This document shows positions 25,582 through 37,912 of a stretch of DNA of 64,000 nt, piece after piece (the stretch's first letter is position 1; every line of letters starts with the position of its first letter). The stretch is taken from assembly GCF_021155775.2 (NCBI RefSeq), contig NC_060233.1, positions 27,693,456-27,757,455 on the forward strand. Direction: 5' to 3'. The DNA comes from Neodiprion pinetum. Its lineage: Eukaryota; Arthropoda; Insecta; Hymenoptera; Diprionidae. A program made the position numbers and the translations under genes. The notes below the pieces were generated by a model. The model did no database searches, was not told where the DNA came from, and saw only the letters and a list, made by a program, of their open reading frames with translations.

Positions 25582-25947
25582 AAGCGTTATTTAAATGGAA
25601 CCTGGAAGAGCTCATTATTTGGCTGAAATATTCATTTGAGATGCTCTACCGATTGAAAATTTTTTTTTGTTCATATTGACACACTCTATTACTTACTTAA
25701 TGGTACTAATAAAAATTTAATCTCCTCCGACGACGAGGCAAGATTTTCTATCAAGTTCGCGTCCGAACAAATCATATTGTTAAAATATTTCTATATGCAG
25801 TTATTTTACTGTAATGACAGACATTTATAAACAGCTGACAGTTTTCAATTTGTAAAACTGATTCCAAGACGTAAACAATACCAATTCCAGGATCGTGTCA
25901 CTATCAATAAAAAAATAATATACGATATAATACATGCGACAATGTTA

Positions 25948-26375
25948 AACTGAGAGAAATTTTTAGTTCCGGTTACCGCTCAGTCTTTAACTATTTTCAT
26001 TTTTTACCACAATCGAAAAATATAGTTCCAGGTAGAAAATGAAAATTAGTTTTCTAGCCGTTACCGGAAAGTCTAGTATCCGTTACTATTCTTTCTCATT
26101 ACGATCGCTGTCGCTACATTTTCTTGCAACTGTTGCGAAAATTTAATGCTTTTGCAACAATAAATTGACGTTAAAGCTTTGTTTAACTAAAAAATTAGAG
26201 TAAACCTCAGAAACTGATTTTGCATTGCAATTGCCAAAAAAGGATCGACGATAGCGCAAAATGGTTGGGCGTACCTCGTTTTTCGTAATTCCAACAATAT
26301 TCGAACCGTTTTTTTAACGATACCTGTTTCACTGAATTTTTCTAGTTACTGTGAGAAATGAAATTTTTCTCAGTG
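25948..26375 (+). mobile_element. TA-flanked MITE, copy D (full length, 428 bp)
   Basis: Starts AACTGAGAGAAATTTTTAGT and ends GAAATTTTTCTCAGTG. TA lies at 25946-25947 and 26376-26377. It has the same length as copy B but the opposite orientation. It is the cleanest reference copy in the window. Confidence 0.9.
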
Positions 26376-26377
26376 TA

Positions 26378-27940
26378 GCAATGGCGCAGAAAAACTCAAG
26401 CTGCACACATGCAGCAGGGTTATACATGATATTGTTTATAGTAGACTCGAGGAGTAATGGCTTGACCAGGCCTCCACATCTCGTATAAAGATCACTACAC
26501 GCCAGTCAAGATGCCCTCATTATACTCGCCTACTCTCAATTTTCACTCGTTCTAATATCACGATACGAATATCTGTCATACTTGTGCAACTTGTGACTGA
26601 TTGTGAGTGAGTTCAATTCGCTCACTCAGAGCGAACCCTGCAATAACAATCTCTGCAATTGTCGTAGGTATGTTTGAAATGCCGCATATGTGCATCTGCA
26701 CCGAGTTCGGATAAATTGAGCGAGGCGATCTTCCTTCTTAAAAATTTTAATAAGGTTTTCAAGATCTGTTCGGTTTTTTTTTTTTTAATCGATTTTGATT
26801 AGCCTTTTTCACGATCCGAAATTTTCAAAGCTTGAAAGCTTTCGAAGCTTCGAGTAAATTGTTACGTCATTTTACAAGCATAAAAACAAAATCGAGATTG
26901 TTATTCAAATTTTGATAAGGGCAAAAAATAATCTGCATTCAGAGAAAAACTGTTAAAGACACTTTATTACGCTCTTAGTTTTTCTCAATTCTGTGAGGTA
27001 GCTTGATTATTTTTTAATCTATTGTCAAAATACTGAAATTCCATCACAATCTTCAGGTCCACACAATTCGAATGTCGGTTAATACTTGTGTGTTAAAAAA
27101 ATACATTTATTACCATTTTTCTGTGTTACATGCGTTTTTAAATAAAAATCATAAATAATTCTAATCCATCTTTCGTTCTCAGAATTCGTTTTTTCGTCTT
27201 CGTAGAAAACGCAAGAGATTTCAGATAAACACAATGTCGTATATACGCACTATAATTGCTTCATTTGCGCCTATCAGCCTAGGAATACAGCACGTGATAG
27301 CGTGCAGGAAGTATTATCGAGTGATTACAGGTATACGTGCCCAGGTTTGTGTAAATAAAAATAGAAATCGAGGTGAGAGAATAATTACTGATGATTCCAG
27401 CATAGCCATCGAAACCGATTAGTACCGCAATAATTCTAGTCTGAGCTCTCGGAATTTGTTTCGTAATTATTTTGCACTTTGCTTTTTACCTCAGCACAGG
27501 CATAATCCTCAGGTATTTTTTAATTACTTATTCAATTAACCTCGTAAATTCCTGGAGAACCTCAATTTACGTCTACGTCTATAGGTGCGAATTTAATGAA
27601 TATCGTTGAAGGATTTGTACGTTATAATAATTTGTTCGAGCCGTTTTTTTTTATCTGAGACTAATATAAGCCGGTTTTACAGTGCAGAAAATTTAATGTT
27701 TCATACGTGAAACCAGAACTTTAGACTGCGGATTCAATTTGAGACAAGATTGATTAAGAGTTGTTGAATTTTGAAAAATTCCTGTTACTGAGAATCTTGA
27801 ATGAAAAGTGGTTTGAACTTTATATATTTACTACGATATTCTCTATATCTCAATTTTTTAGTGTGTAGAATTCATTGAGACTATCAGAGTGTGTAGTTTT
27901 AGGCTAATATGCATTGATTAAAGTAGTTCACTCTAATCAA
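26378..27940. other. Non-coding stretch
   Basis: No supported gene. A TATAAA at 26484-26489 is followed about 30 nt later by CCAGTCAAGATG, but the frame from that ATG closes after 14 codons. Confidence 0.4.
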
Positions 27941-28029
27941 AAATGAAAATGAAAAATATCAAGAGACCCTTTTTGCAAGCAACAATATTTAGTACAAAAA
28001 AGGTCTCTTGATATTTTCCACTTTTGTCT
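27941..28029. repeat. Long hairpin (23-bp arms, 19-nt loop)
   Basis: Arms at 27953-27975 and 27995-28017 are inverted repeats with one mismatch (core ATCAAGAGACC / GGTCTCTTGAT) around a 19-nt loop. Weaker pairing, with wobbles and bulges, continues outward to about 27941 and 28029. The size fits a microRNA-type precursor or a small fold-back element. The following 200 bp (to about 28230) has the look of transposon non-coding DNA. Confidence 0.75.
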
Positions 28030-28960
28030 GCGTAATTTCCACGCGAAATCGACGGTGAGTTAAGGTGAGCATTTTTTTACGCGTTACTTCAATGTAAAAA
28101 CGAAAACTCGAAAGCGAAACCTCTAAATCTTATCCGATCGAGCTCAAATTTGCAGGTGATTTTTTTTCACCGTTAGACGTCAGTTTTATGAGGGATCCAC
28201 GCTAAAGAAATCCTTCTTTTTTTTTTAGATGAACCACTCTTATATTGATATAATATTCCTAAATTCTTAATCCTTATACGTACAAACTTTTTATATAATT
28301 CAAATCATTTCAACCTACATCTTCTTTCAAATAAATTACTGTATATTATTTTGATAAACATGACCTGCTACCGGAAGCAATCGACCATTTGCACAAAAAA
28401 GGAAAAATCGTTTAGAGTTTGCAGGTTTGTATTAACGATAAATTTAATGTACAGTACAGTAAAAGTTTATTATTTTCCGTTCAATCGTACAGAATTATTA
28501 AAAAAGAGTATCGCCTTGCTTAAAAATAGATGTTTCGTTAGTTTTGCATAATTCTCTCCTGGTTATACGTAATAGAAAAACTGAAGGAGAAGAAAAAAGA
28601 AAATACAAAGATTCACTTCGTTTTACAAATACAAGAATTCTTTATTTCACAATATTTTGATAATTAATATTTATAAAAAATACCGTCTTTTCTAGCACTT
28701 TTGTTTTACATCCTTTTCTTAATTCTGCCATTAATTGGAGGTTTTTTTTTTTTTATGACCTCTTGAAAAATGATATCGAGAATGAGAAATTGAATGTAAT
28801 TGAAGATACTAGTTAGAAATTGAATCGAAATACGGTATGCATGCCGAAATTGTATCATTAAAACAAGATGAAATTCATTTGTCTCCATCTTTCCTCCGAC
28901 GATAACTCTTGTTGAGTAAAAAATTAATCAATATCAACCACAAACTGTGACTGGGGCGAA

Positions 28961-29143
28961 ATGCCCGACAATAACACCGATATTCTGCGAACATCTGATT
29001 GTATAACTTATAACAACGTCGATAATAATTGTTTCAATTGCGGGTCGGAATTACAAGGAGCAATTTACGAGGATCTAACGGTCGGCGAAGATTCGTTCCA
29101 GCCTGGCACGCAGAGTTTACGGCTTTTATATTGGCCTCATGAG
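28961..29143 (+). CDS. Possible coding exon of an unidentified gene
   Basis: An open frame from ATG at 28961 encodes 61 residues up to a candidate donor (CATGAG|GTACGG); past this it runs on to a stop at 29191. The peptide is acidic and cysteine-containing, with CFNCGSELQGAIYEDL and FQPGTQSLRLLYWPHE, a more protein-like composition than the surrounding frames. The frame extends upstream to a TAA near 28925. I recognise no family and found no partner exon nearby. It could be a terminal or internal exon of a long-intron gene, or chance. Confidence 0.25.
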
Positions 29144-29361
29144 GTACGGAATATTCTTAACATGTCTCTCGTGTGTTGCGTACATAAATAGAAACAAATA
29201 AATCGGGCGTCATTGCCGAAGGATTTTTCGCTGACAATGAATGAGAGACCGCGAGTGTCAAGTGATTTCGACACAGTGGCCTCAGTATCGTGAATCGTGA
29301 TGTAAGTATTTTGCTTGATTGTAACAATAAATATCACAACGTTGCAGGCCTTATTTATACG

Positions 29362-29385
29362 CACACACACACACACACACACACA
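29362..29385. repeat. (CA)12 microsatellite
   Basis: Perfect dinucleotide run. Confidence 0.95.
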
Positions 29386-30703
29386 TAACAGCGGTAATTG
29401 CTAACGATATTCACCTCATTGTGTGCTGATGCAGGAAATTGAGAATAGCCTCTGATCATTTATATTGACATTCATGTATGCGAAGTAATCATTTATCTGC
29501 ATGCGGTATATCCGTAAAGGTATATGTGGAGCAATATACGCACTTAATTTGTCTCGTCTCGTTAATCTGACGTAGATGGTACTCGTTACGTTCATATATC
29601 TGAACTGACGATGGAAAAAAAAAATTTATTCGATATTTTATTGATTTTATAAGTAGCTACGACGGGGATTAACTCTTTTGCAAAGACGACAAAGAATAAA
29701 GAAATAACTCCTTGAAATTTAAAAATCAACCGCGCATGCGCCAAATAATTCGATCTCATTGGTCGGGGAAATCTTCCCGCAGCGTCATCAAGTCATTAGT
29801 CAAAGTTCCCAACAATGGTTTGTTTTCTTTGACTAATTGTATAGACATTAAAATAAGAAAAAAAAGTAAAAAAAAAACAGGTTCACAGTGAAATTTCTGT
29901 CACAGTTTCCTAATAAAAAGAAAAAAGAAAAGAAAATTGCAATTCCGTATATTCGTGAAATTCTTTGATGCGTTATTGCGCTTTTCGAATCAATTATCGC
30001 ATCGGTAAAATAGTACAAAATTGGAAATTCCACTTATTCGTAAAGTACGTGATTGAAAAACATTATCGAATTAACGAATGGTCACAAATGTGTTAAGAAG
30101 CAGAGGGAATGAACGTGTCAAATAATTAATAGCCTCGAATTCAGCTCACGTTCAAAGTTCATTTAAGAGACTAACTTACAGATTTTCGGGACAAAAGAAC
30201 ATTCTATTAAAACTATATAATTGCTTAAAACTCGCTAATAATTGTGATTTTCTCAAAAAAAAAAAAAAAAATAACGAATCGGAATCGTAGTTCATTAACA
30301 AGTCAAATTAGCATTATATTTCTGAATTTTCAAGCCGGACGCGTAAATTCTTACCGCAACTTGGACAATTGCTTGTAAATTTATCTTTTCTTGCGACAAA
30401 ACAAATGCAATTTCATATCGTTGATATTTTCACGCTCGGCAATAAAATTAAACGAAAATCGCAATCCCCAAGAAATTTCCAAGTTGTTATTTCTCGTTCG
30501 CTTGCGCATTTCGACGTTTATTCCCGTGAACGGAGCTTGAGCGTTCAGCACTTAAGCACAGCCCCCGTTTTGTGCAGTCTCGAAGCTGTATCGGGAACGG
30601 TGAAAACGTCTAGAATTAGGTTGACTTTTATAATAGGGCATGCTCGTTAAGGTAACTTAGTTCCGGCGATGCCTTGGCGCCCGCTGCAGCACGCCTATTC
30701 CGG

Positions 30704-30766
30704 CATATAAGGCGAAGCTCAGCGAACCTCGTTAAAGTGTACTTTGTGCAAGTTACATCGGCCCAG
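30704..30766 (+). promoter_or_regulatory. TATA promoter and short first exon (plus strand)
   Basis: CATATAAGG (TATA-like, about 30704-30711) sits in a GC-richer block. About 30 nt downstream (near 30735) a short segment without any ATG begins and ends in a perfect donor, GCCCAG|GTAAGTGG, with the last exon base at 30766. This arrangement fits a short non-coding first exon of a rightward gene. The matching coding exons were not found, so the gene would have a long first intron. The start site is inferred from TATA spacing only. Confidence 0.35.
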
Positions 30767-31033
30767 GTAAGTGGTTGGCTGCTTTTGCCGTACGCTGCAG
30801 GCTGAAAGCATACCGGCTACAAAGTTACACCCAAGTTAAGGCGCCTTCGAGGTGCTATCTAGGAAATTTCTACCTACCTCGGTCGAACACCTTCGGAGTC
30901 TCGTGATGTTCCGGTATCCTCGCCATTAGTCCGTGGCCACATTGCGCTACATAGACGGGTGAGGAACGTCGATTTCCCGTCGACTTCACGCATGTTGTGC
31001 AACGTTGAAAACTAAGAGACACGGGTTTATATT

Positions 31034-31238
31034 CATCGGCGGAAAAGTGGGTTAAAGGGGTGAAAACGAGCCCCAAAGATGGACACCCAATGGAATGGTC
31101 TCATGATGCGCTTGGCGTGTTCGAATAAAACCGACCCTGAAATGTTTTTATTAATGAACGAAGCGTGAAGAAACCATCCCACTGGGTGTCCATCTTTGAT
31201 AGTTGCGTTCACCCAGTTCAACCATTTTTCCACCGATA
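31034..31238. mobile_element. Fold-back (long inverted repeat) element
   Basis: Two inverted arms of about 65-70 bp (31034-31102 and 31170-31238) share ATCGGYGGAAAARTGG, GGGGTGAA-like and CAAAGATGGACACCCARTGG blocks, separated by a loop of about 67 bp. The best segment, about 29 bp, pairs with three mismatches. It could be a MITE, a fold-back transposon or an inverted local duplication. No target duplication was identified. Confidence 0.7.
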
Positions 31239-31376
31239 AAACCATACGTGTCTTTTATTTATTTCTTTATTTAGTTTCCGTCGATCAGGATAATAAATTT
31301 ATGTTGGTTGTCAGAATTTGATTCGAAAACACGCCGTCTCGGAATTTTGTTTGACAACATTGCATTCCAAGTAATG

Positions 31377-31529
31377 CACCGAGAAAAATTTCATTTGTTG
31401 TAGTAACTGGAAAAATATTGTTGGAACTACGAAAAACTAGGTACGCGTAAACATTTTGCGATATCGTCGTTCCTTTCTTGGTTATTGCAACGCCGTTTTT
31501 TTTGGCTTACTCTACTTTTTTTAGTTTAA
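31377..31529 (-). mobile_element. MITE copy E (truncated)
   Basis: Reverse-orientation left part only: CACCGAGAAAAATTTCATTT through GGTACGCGTAAACATTTTGC to the TTACTCTACTTTTTTTAG segment, where similarity ends. The stretch before ATTGTTGGAACTACG is also shortened. There is no right terminus. Confidence 0.75.
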
Positions 31530-34500
31530 GTTCGAGTGAACGTGAACTTGGTCGGGCAATGATACGTGCATTTTGCGGTAGATACGAACTCGTACGTTAT
31601 GTCATTGCAGCCTCCGAACATGTGCCAACATCTTACGTGCAGCTGGCCGCAACGCCGAGGATTCGAAGTAATGGATCGCCACGGAAATTAACAACCCTTA
31701 CGCCCCGCGTCAGTGACTCGTGACCAGCTTTATGACCCTGTTGGAGACTTTTTCTCCTCTTAAAGAGGTTGCTTGCTGAAAAATCGATAGCTTTTATTTT
31801 TATCGCGAGTTTATCGCGCATTGAGTGTTAAGCATAAAACGTAGAGAAAGAAAAATTGGAAATGCTGTGATGATGAAACAAAAATTTAGATAATGATACT
31901 TCGTTTCGAATCGATTCAATGACGTTCGAAGTTTAGTAAGTTCGGTCGAACAGATGACGTTTTACTACAAAGTCAGCGAAAGAGATTTTCTTCGTCGTAA
32001 TTAATATCGGTGCAATGTCGTAAAATTATACATCATACAAAGTCGTTTATGATAATCGATATTTATATTGATCTCACTTTGCACTTTCGGATATTGCAGT
32101 TTCTTTTATCCCAATTAGGACAGTAGCAAATTTTTAACTTGAAACAAAAACGTTTCATAATCAGTAGATTTGAAATTATGAATCTTGTGTAAAAAAAATC
32201 GCGTAGGTATGTTTAAAAAAAAATTAGGTAACCCAAATTGTAAGATCGAAAGAACTTGGAATCAACCTTCTTATATTTATTTTCATTTTAAACACTCGTC
32301 AACTTTTCGTTTACCGGTTATATTAACGAATTTAGTTTTTCTCGACGACTGTATTAAATTTTGCCATTCATACGAGTTCCCCATAATTTTACAAAAATTT
32401 AATCTCACGCATCTTGGATTCCTTTCCGAACATCATTCAAAAGTTGCCATAAAAAGACTTTGAGAAACAAGTTCGCCAAAACTTTTGGCAATAAAATGCA
32501 TGAATTTTGCTCTGCCGAATTTCAAACAGTTTTGCTTTCTGTCGACTCTGCAAATTAATCACGCCTAACGACCTGGGTTTACAGTGTTTGGTACACAAGA
32601 AGCCAGATGCAGATCCCCGTTTCTGATACCGCGCTGATCTTTCCGATAATTAACCCTTTCCGGGTGGGAAAAACGATCGGAAACAGAGTCGAACAAAAGC
32701 TTCCTTTGGGAGGGATTCCAGGCGATCCCGAAACCCGGTTAGTTCACCGGAGGCAACCTTGTTTTTACTTGTGTCTACCGAACAAAACCGGATACTCGAT
32801 GCCTCTCGGCTCAGTTAATCTAACTGAAATTTCAAATGAGAGGCAAGTCCGTTTCAAAAGCGCTCCTGTACATGTTACTCGAGTCGAGTTCGCTAATTCG
32901 ACTCATCGCGTTTGGCTCAAGTCAAACATTGCGATCGATGTCTTCACTCGTGCCGAAGTGGTTCCGAAATATGAGATCGAAACGTGATCGTGATTTTGAA
33001 GGTGAAAAAATTAAGCCATCAGTTGATTGAATTCAAATTTGATAAACGAACTTCTCCTCGGTAGACGAAAAAAAATAAGAAACTGCGAATACGAATAAAG
33101 TAAAAGGAAACATTCAACTTATAAGTTAGAAATGTAATAACGGTGTTCCTTTTTTTTTTTTTTCTACTTCGATACCCAAAATCGTTTACTCATTTGTCCA
33201 GTTTTGGTAAACTAGCGTTGATTTTGTTTGAAAATACATTCTGTCATAGAAATTATCAGAAAATAATTATAAACAATGGTAATAAATTTTCTAAGAAATT
33301 GAAACTTCGTAATTATAACCTATAATGACTTCACACTCAGGATATTCTTTGAATGCAATTCGACTTGACTGACTTTGCGCAGTCACAGTTTTCAAACTAT
33401 CATTGTCCACCTTCTTATTTTTCCCTAATGAAATTTTTCAGTTCAGTCTGTTTACCAGATAGATATTTAATTGCCTCACGATTCGGTTTGCAAAAGTTCG
33501 CCGTAGAACCTCGTTATTAATAATTATTCCATCTCTCATAATTCATTAAATCTCAGCCGTTCAAAGCCGTTTTTTCTTTGCTTCAATTTTATTACGAACA
33601 ACGGAATAATAAGCCCCGAAGCAAATACCCAAATGTAATTTAAAATTGTTTGTCCCGACGTACGCGAGGTATTAACAAAGTTCTTTGCGAATATGTAATA
33701 TCAGCGGTATCGTAGATACAACCGTTGCAAAAGCTTTACACAGTATTATTGCATTGTATTGCTTTCCCTGCACGAGATGTTGCTGAAGTGAAAAATACCC
33801 TGGATACAATGCGTCGTTGTCTATAGTTGCACGTATGTAATATATTACCAAATCGATTACTATTGAACAAATGTTTAAAGCTCCGCGCAGACGTCGAACC
33901 GACAAAACCTTCGTGAGGCGTATTCGATTTTTCTGAAGATAGAATAATTTATGGCCATCAGGTTGGCACACGTATGTTCAGTGGTGACGTAGAATATAAA
34001 CACCTTTTTTTTTTTTTTTACAAGCCTTTTCTGCAGCTCGACGTCTGTTTGTTTTTTCTTTTATTTTTTTTCTTAGTACGCCACATTTTTTGATATATTA
34101 TATTTCGCGTGACACGCGATTTCAAGGGATTTCAATAACTTTTTTGGACCTTAAGGGGATGCTCTTGTGAGTTTCGACGTTGACGTATATGTATCCAAAT
34201 ATTTAAGTTCGCGTATCTCAAACGCGAAAAATGGCTCAACATCCCCGTTCTATATGCAATTTTGGATAAAAAAAAAAAAAAAAAAAACAGCAATGCATTT
34301 TAAGTTGATGCTGAAACGAAGAAATGGCATGGATTCTACGGAATCGGAGTAGTAAATTCGTAGAATTCATGCCTCATTTCAATTATTCTCTGACAATTTT
34401 ACAACGTACGTTCCAATTTTAATTCAATGCATTCTAGTCAAATTTTCTTGTGAAATAAGTGCCATCTACGAAATTTGTACAACGAAAAATGCGGAACCGA

Positions 34501-34822
34501 CTTCAAAACAAAGAAAAAGAAGAACAACGAATATATTGTTGTTTTATGAAAGAAGAAGACTAGTTAAAAGCATTGTCAGAAAAAAGCATTTTACAACGAG
34601 CATTCTATGCATAAGGGGCGTATTTTCATCTTGTGAATGAATTGATGAACGAATGAATGATCTAAAGTGATTAATATTTGCAATTTTATTTATACAATTG
34701 TACATTCCTGATTTATTTATTTGTTAAACGAATGAACGTGTCTTTGATTTTCAGGTACGCCTGGTCTGTTCAATTCAGCAAAATTATATTTTATAATGAA
34801 TTTCTCACATTTACTTTTGATA
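31530..34822. other. Non-coding stretch
   Basis: GC-richer patches at 31.5-31.8 kb and 32.58-33.0 kb contain open frames of up to 126 codons (32607-32987, plus strand) with no recognisable family features. I do not call a gene here. Confidence 0.4.
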
Positions 34823-35216
34823 CACTGCGAAAAATTTCATTTGTTAGAGTAACTATAAGAATTCAGTAAAACAGGTATCGTTAAAAAAACTGTTTGAATA
34901 TTGTTGGAATTACGAAAAACGAGGTACGCGTAACCATTTTGCGCTATCGTCGATTCTTTTTTGGTAATTGCAACGCAAACTCAGTTTGTTCGGTTTACTG
35001 TACTTTTTTAGTTAAACAAGGCTTTATCGTCAATTTATTGTTGCACAAGCATTAAATTTTCGCAACAGTTGCAAGAAAATGTAGCAACAGCGATCGTAAC
35101 GAGAATGAATAGTAACGGATACCAGACTTTCCGGTAACAGCTAGAAAACTAATTCTCATTTTGTACGTAGAACTATATTTTTCGTTTGTGGTGAAAAATG
35201 AAAACATTTAAGGACT
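34823..35216 (-). mobile_element. MITE copy F (right end lost)
   Basis: Starts CACTGCGAAAAATTTCATTT after TA (34821-34822). It contains the full interior and ends at ATGAAAACATTTAAGGACTG, missing the terminal CGGTAACCGG...CTCAGTG block. Confidence 0.8.
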
Positions 35217-36489
35217 GCGTATATTTAAATCCACCATGTCACCCCCTTATGCAAGAAGAAACGGTTAGGAAAGCAGACCCGAAATTCGTGTTACTTTTAG
35301 GTGGAGGTGCCTTAGAAATTCGGAATGTAACACTGCGACAGAGGTACTTCAATTCATTCAATTACTGCTCGAGTAGACGTTATTCAACCTCACTTGACAC
35401 CGTTGCCGCGTAATTCGTATTGCGTTTACACAGGCATGATTGCAAATCGAAGTCAACAGAATACGCCACTCCGAAACACAATGAAAATGGGTAAACTACG
35501 TACGGTGAGAAACAGGGCCAACGGCAATATTTCAAGATCACAATAAATTAGATTATTGTTCTTGATGAATTATAAAAGACACGTAACCTGAAATCAAGTT
35601 TTATTTGTAAAAAGTAACTTGCCAAATGCGATACACTTCATGAATAATTTTTTGAAAGTTTTGTTTCAGAATTTTTCATGTCAACCTTTTTGTATGCGAC
35701 GATTCGTGGATAGTTAAATTTTGATTATTTCCTGCAACCGGTAATTAAGTGTCAAGTATACACGTATGAAAAGTTTTCATCGTTATTGAATAATTAGAAA
35801 AATATCAATGAAGCACGACTTCAGAAGTGTGAATGTAATATATAAAGATATTGCAGTGAATATTGTCCATAATTTACTTACTTTTGCAGGATTCAAGTGC
35901 ATTTTGGAATATTTTCGAATAAACCTAAAACCTGAAACCTTGTGTTTCTATACTTCAATGGATTTCAATACTTGACAGTGTAAGTTTGTACTTTGACGAT
36001 GAAAATCCTATGAAATTAATGATCACGTGCACGATTCCCGCATATTTTCTGCAAAAAGTATTTGAAACGTCTATCACTGATCATACGTCGCAATTCATTT
36101 GCGATATCGAATCAAACCAGGGTAAATTCGCGTTAATCCAGCGACCGGATCATAGCAACGAATCAGTTCATCCCTGTCGAATAATTAGGTATGTATGTAT
36201 TCGAGAAGCGAATATAGGTTTGCTCACATATATACGTATGTACGGCCGGTGATTGTTTGCTATCGCTGTTTGCAATTTTGAACAGTAATTTGAGTAAGCC
36301 GTATATACATATCCAGCACGAAGCTGATCGGGAAGCAAAGGGTGTATCAAGTTTACTCGGGTCATACATGTGCACATGTATGTACATTGTTCATGCAAAC
36401 CCGAATTACATGCGCACGGATATTCGACCCATGTGCACAACAAATCACGCGTTGCCTGAAAAACCGAGAGGAATTTCCAATCGCGTTTA

Positions 36490-36639
36490 TACTGAGAGAA
36501 ATTTTTAGTACCGGTTACCGCTGAGTCCTTAAATATTTTCATTTTTTATTTCCAGTTTCATGCGTCACTATTCTTTCTCAACGATACCTGTTTCAATGAA
36601 TTTTTCTAGTAACTGTAACAAATAAAATTTTTCTCAGTG
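36490..36639 (+). mobile_element. TA-flanked MITE, copy G (150-bp deletion derivative)
   Basis: Both termini are intact (TACTGAGAGAAATTTTTAGT ... AAAATTTTTCTCAGTG) with flanking TA, but only about 150 bp remain. The interior between TTTTCATTTTTTA and the TTCTTTCTC / ACGATACCTG segments is deleted. Confidence 0.85.
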
Positions 36640-36935
36640 TACTGTAAAGTCCGCAACTATCCATTTTCGCTTTTTATAACCATATTCGAAAAATGTAGTT
36701 CTGGTTGCAATATGAAAATGAGTTTTTTTGCTGAAACCAGAAGCTTATTCAACTGAAAAGAAGGTACGTAACTAAACGTACAGATTTAATGTTGCCACAA
36801 CCGGAAAATTTAGTCTTGACAACTGCGATTACACTAAACAGTTACTCTTACCACAATTTATTCCAATTCGGACAATATTCAAATCGTTATTGTAACAATA
36901 CCTATTTTACAATTATTTTCCAGTAAATACAAGGC
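36640..36935 (+). mobile_element. Diverged relative of the MITE family
   Basis: Directly abutting copy G, sequence recognisably related to the family follows (ACTGTAAAGTCCGCAACTAT, CGAAAAATGTAGTTCTGG, AACAATACCTATTTTAC) but much more diverged. It suggests an older subfamily that served as the target for copy G or sits next to it. Confidence 0.5.
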
Positions 36936-37324
36936 ATAGAATCTTATCATTGATATTTATGAACTCTATTGATTGCTGAAAAACATAAACGAGTAACGGA
37001 TAATATAAGGCATTCCAAGCTAAAACTACAATTTTCATTGCCCGATGATAAATCTACAAAACATGCTTCGCTTTGCGCAAAAGTGTCTAAAAATGGTGCG
37101 ATTTTTACGGAAAATCCCAAAAACTTGTCCAGGAACTCGTGGAGCACCTTGCGGGAGAAAAGGTAGAACGACCTAAGAATGCACGAAGTCCTTCAAAGAA
37201 AAATCTGAAGAAGTTTGCGAAAGAAATTTAGCGTGGGTTATATGAGCTGGACTGGAGGTTTCATCTTCAGGGGAATTTCCTTCTTATACATATATCTTTG
37301 GAGCACTAGAGAAGTCTTTCGAAG

Positions 37325-37340
37325 TATATATATATATATA
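37325..37340. repeat. (TA)8 microsatellite
   Basis: Perfect dinucleotide run. Confidence 0.9.
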
Positions 37341-37912
37341 CAACACAGGTATGTATAACGTATACGTATATGTATAAGTACATGTAAAATCGTGCAAGAG
37401 TTAAGATCCGAGAGAAGGAGACGTCGCGTTACCTTTCATGGTTTGATACGGTCAAAGCAGGAGCGGTTTTCTCAAGTAACTGGGTCAACAGTTGCTCGCA
37501 TTTCGCATCCTTTCGTCTCTAATAATTCATAAAATATGTATCTGATCAAAAAACGGACGTACCTGCTATAGCATGTATTATAATATAGGGAAGTTCGTCT
37601 CGAGAATCGATCTTAGTTTTGAAGCAATGCCTCGGAGATGAGCAGCTGAATGTTTCAAGTAACGCAAAATTAATCCGTGCCTCTATACGTCTATGTGGAA
37701 TGATTTTGCAGTGTTGTAGGATTCGCATTTATTCACATAGGATAATGCAAGGATTATACCGGCAGTGGAAAGTTGGATATTATGCGGAAAATTCGAATCT
37801 CGGTTTAGTCCCATCCTTGGCAAGAGTCCTTTGCTAATTTGAAATTCTCGACATCAGGACGAAGGAATTTGGATTCGACTCTCGATACCTTCGAATTATT
37901 TGGCAGCAGTTA

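Noticed and set aside
26484..26516. TATAAA with initiator-like CCAGTCA
   Set aside because: The following ATG frame closes after 14 codons and no donor follows; could be chance.
32607..32987. 126-codon plus-strand open frame in a GC-richer patch
   Set aside because: No recognised family, competing frame at 32836, and no upstream signals; length alone is not enough.
36969..37166. 65-codon plus-strand frame with charged residues
   Set aside because: Begins only at a TTG after a TGA, lacks an acceptor, and the minus strand is also open.
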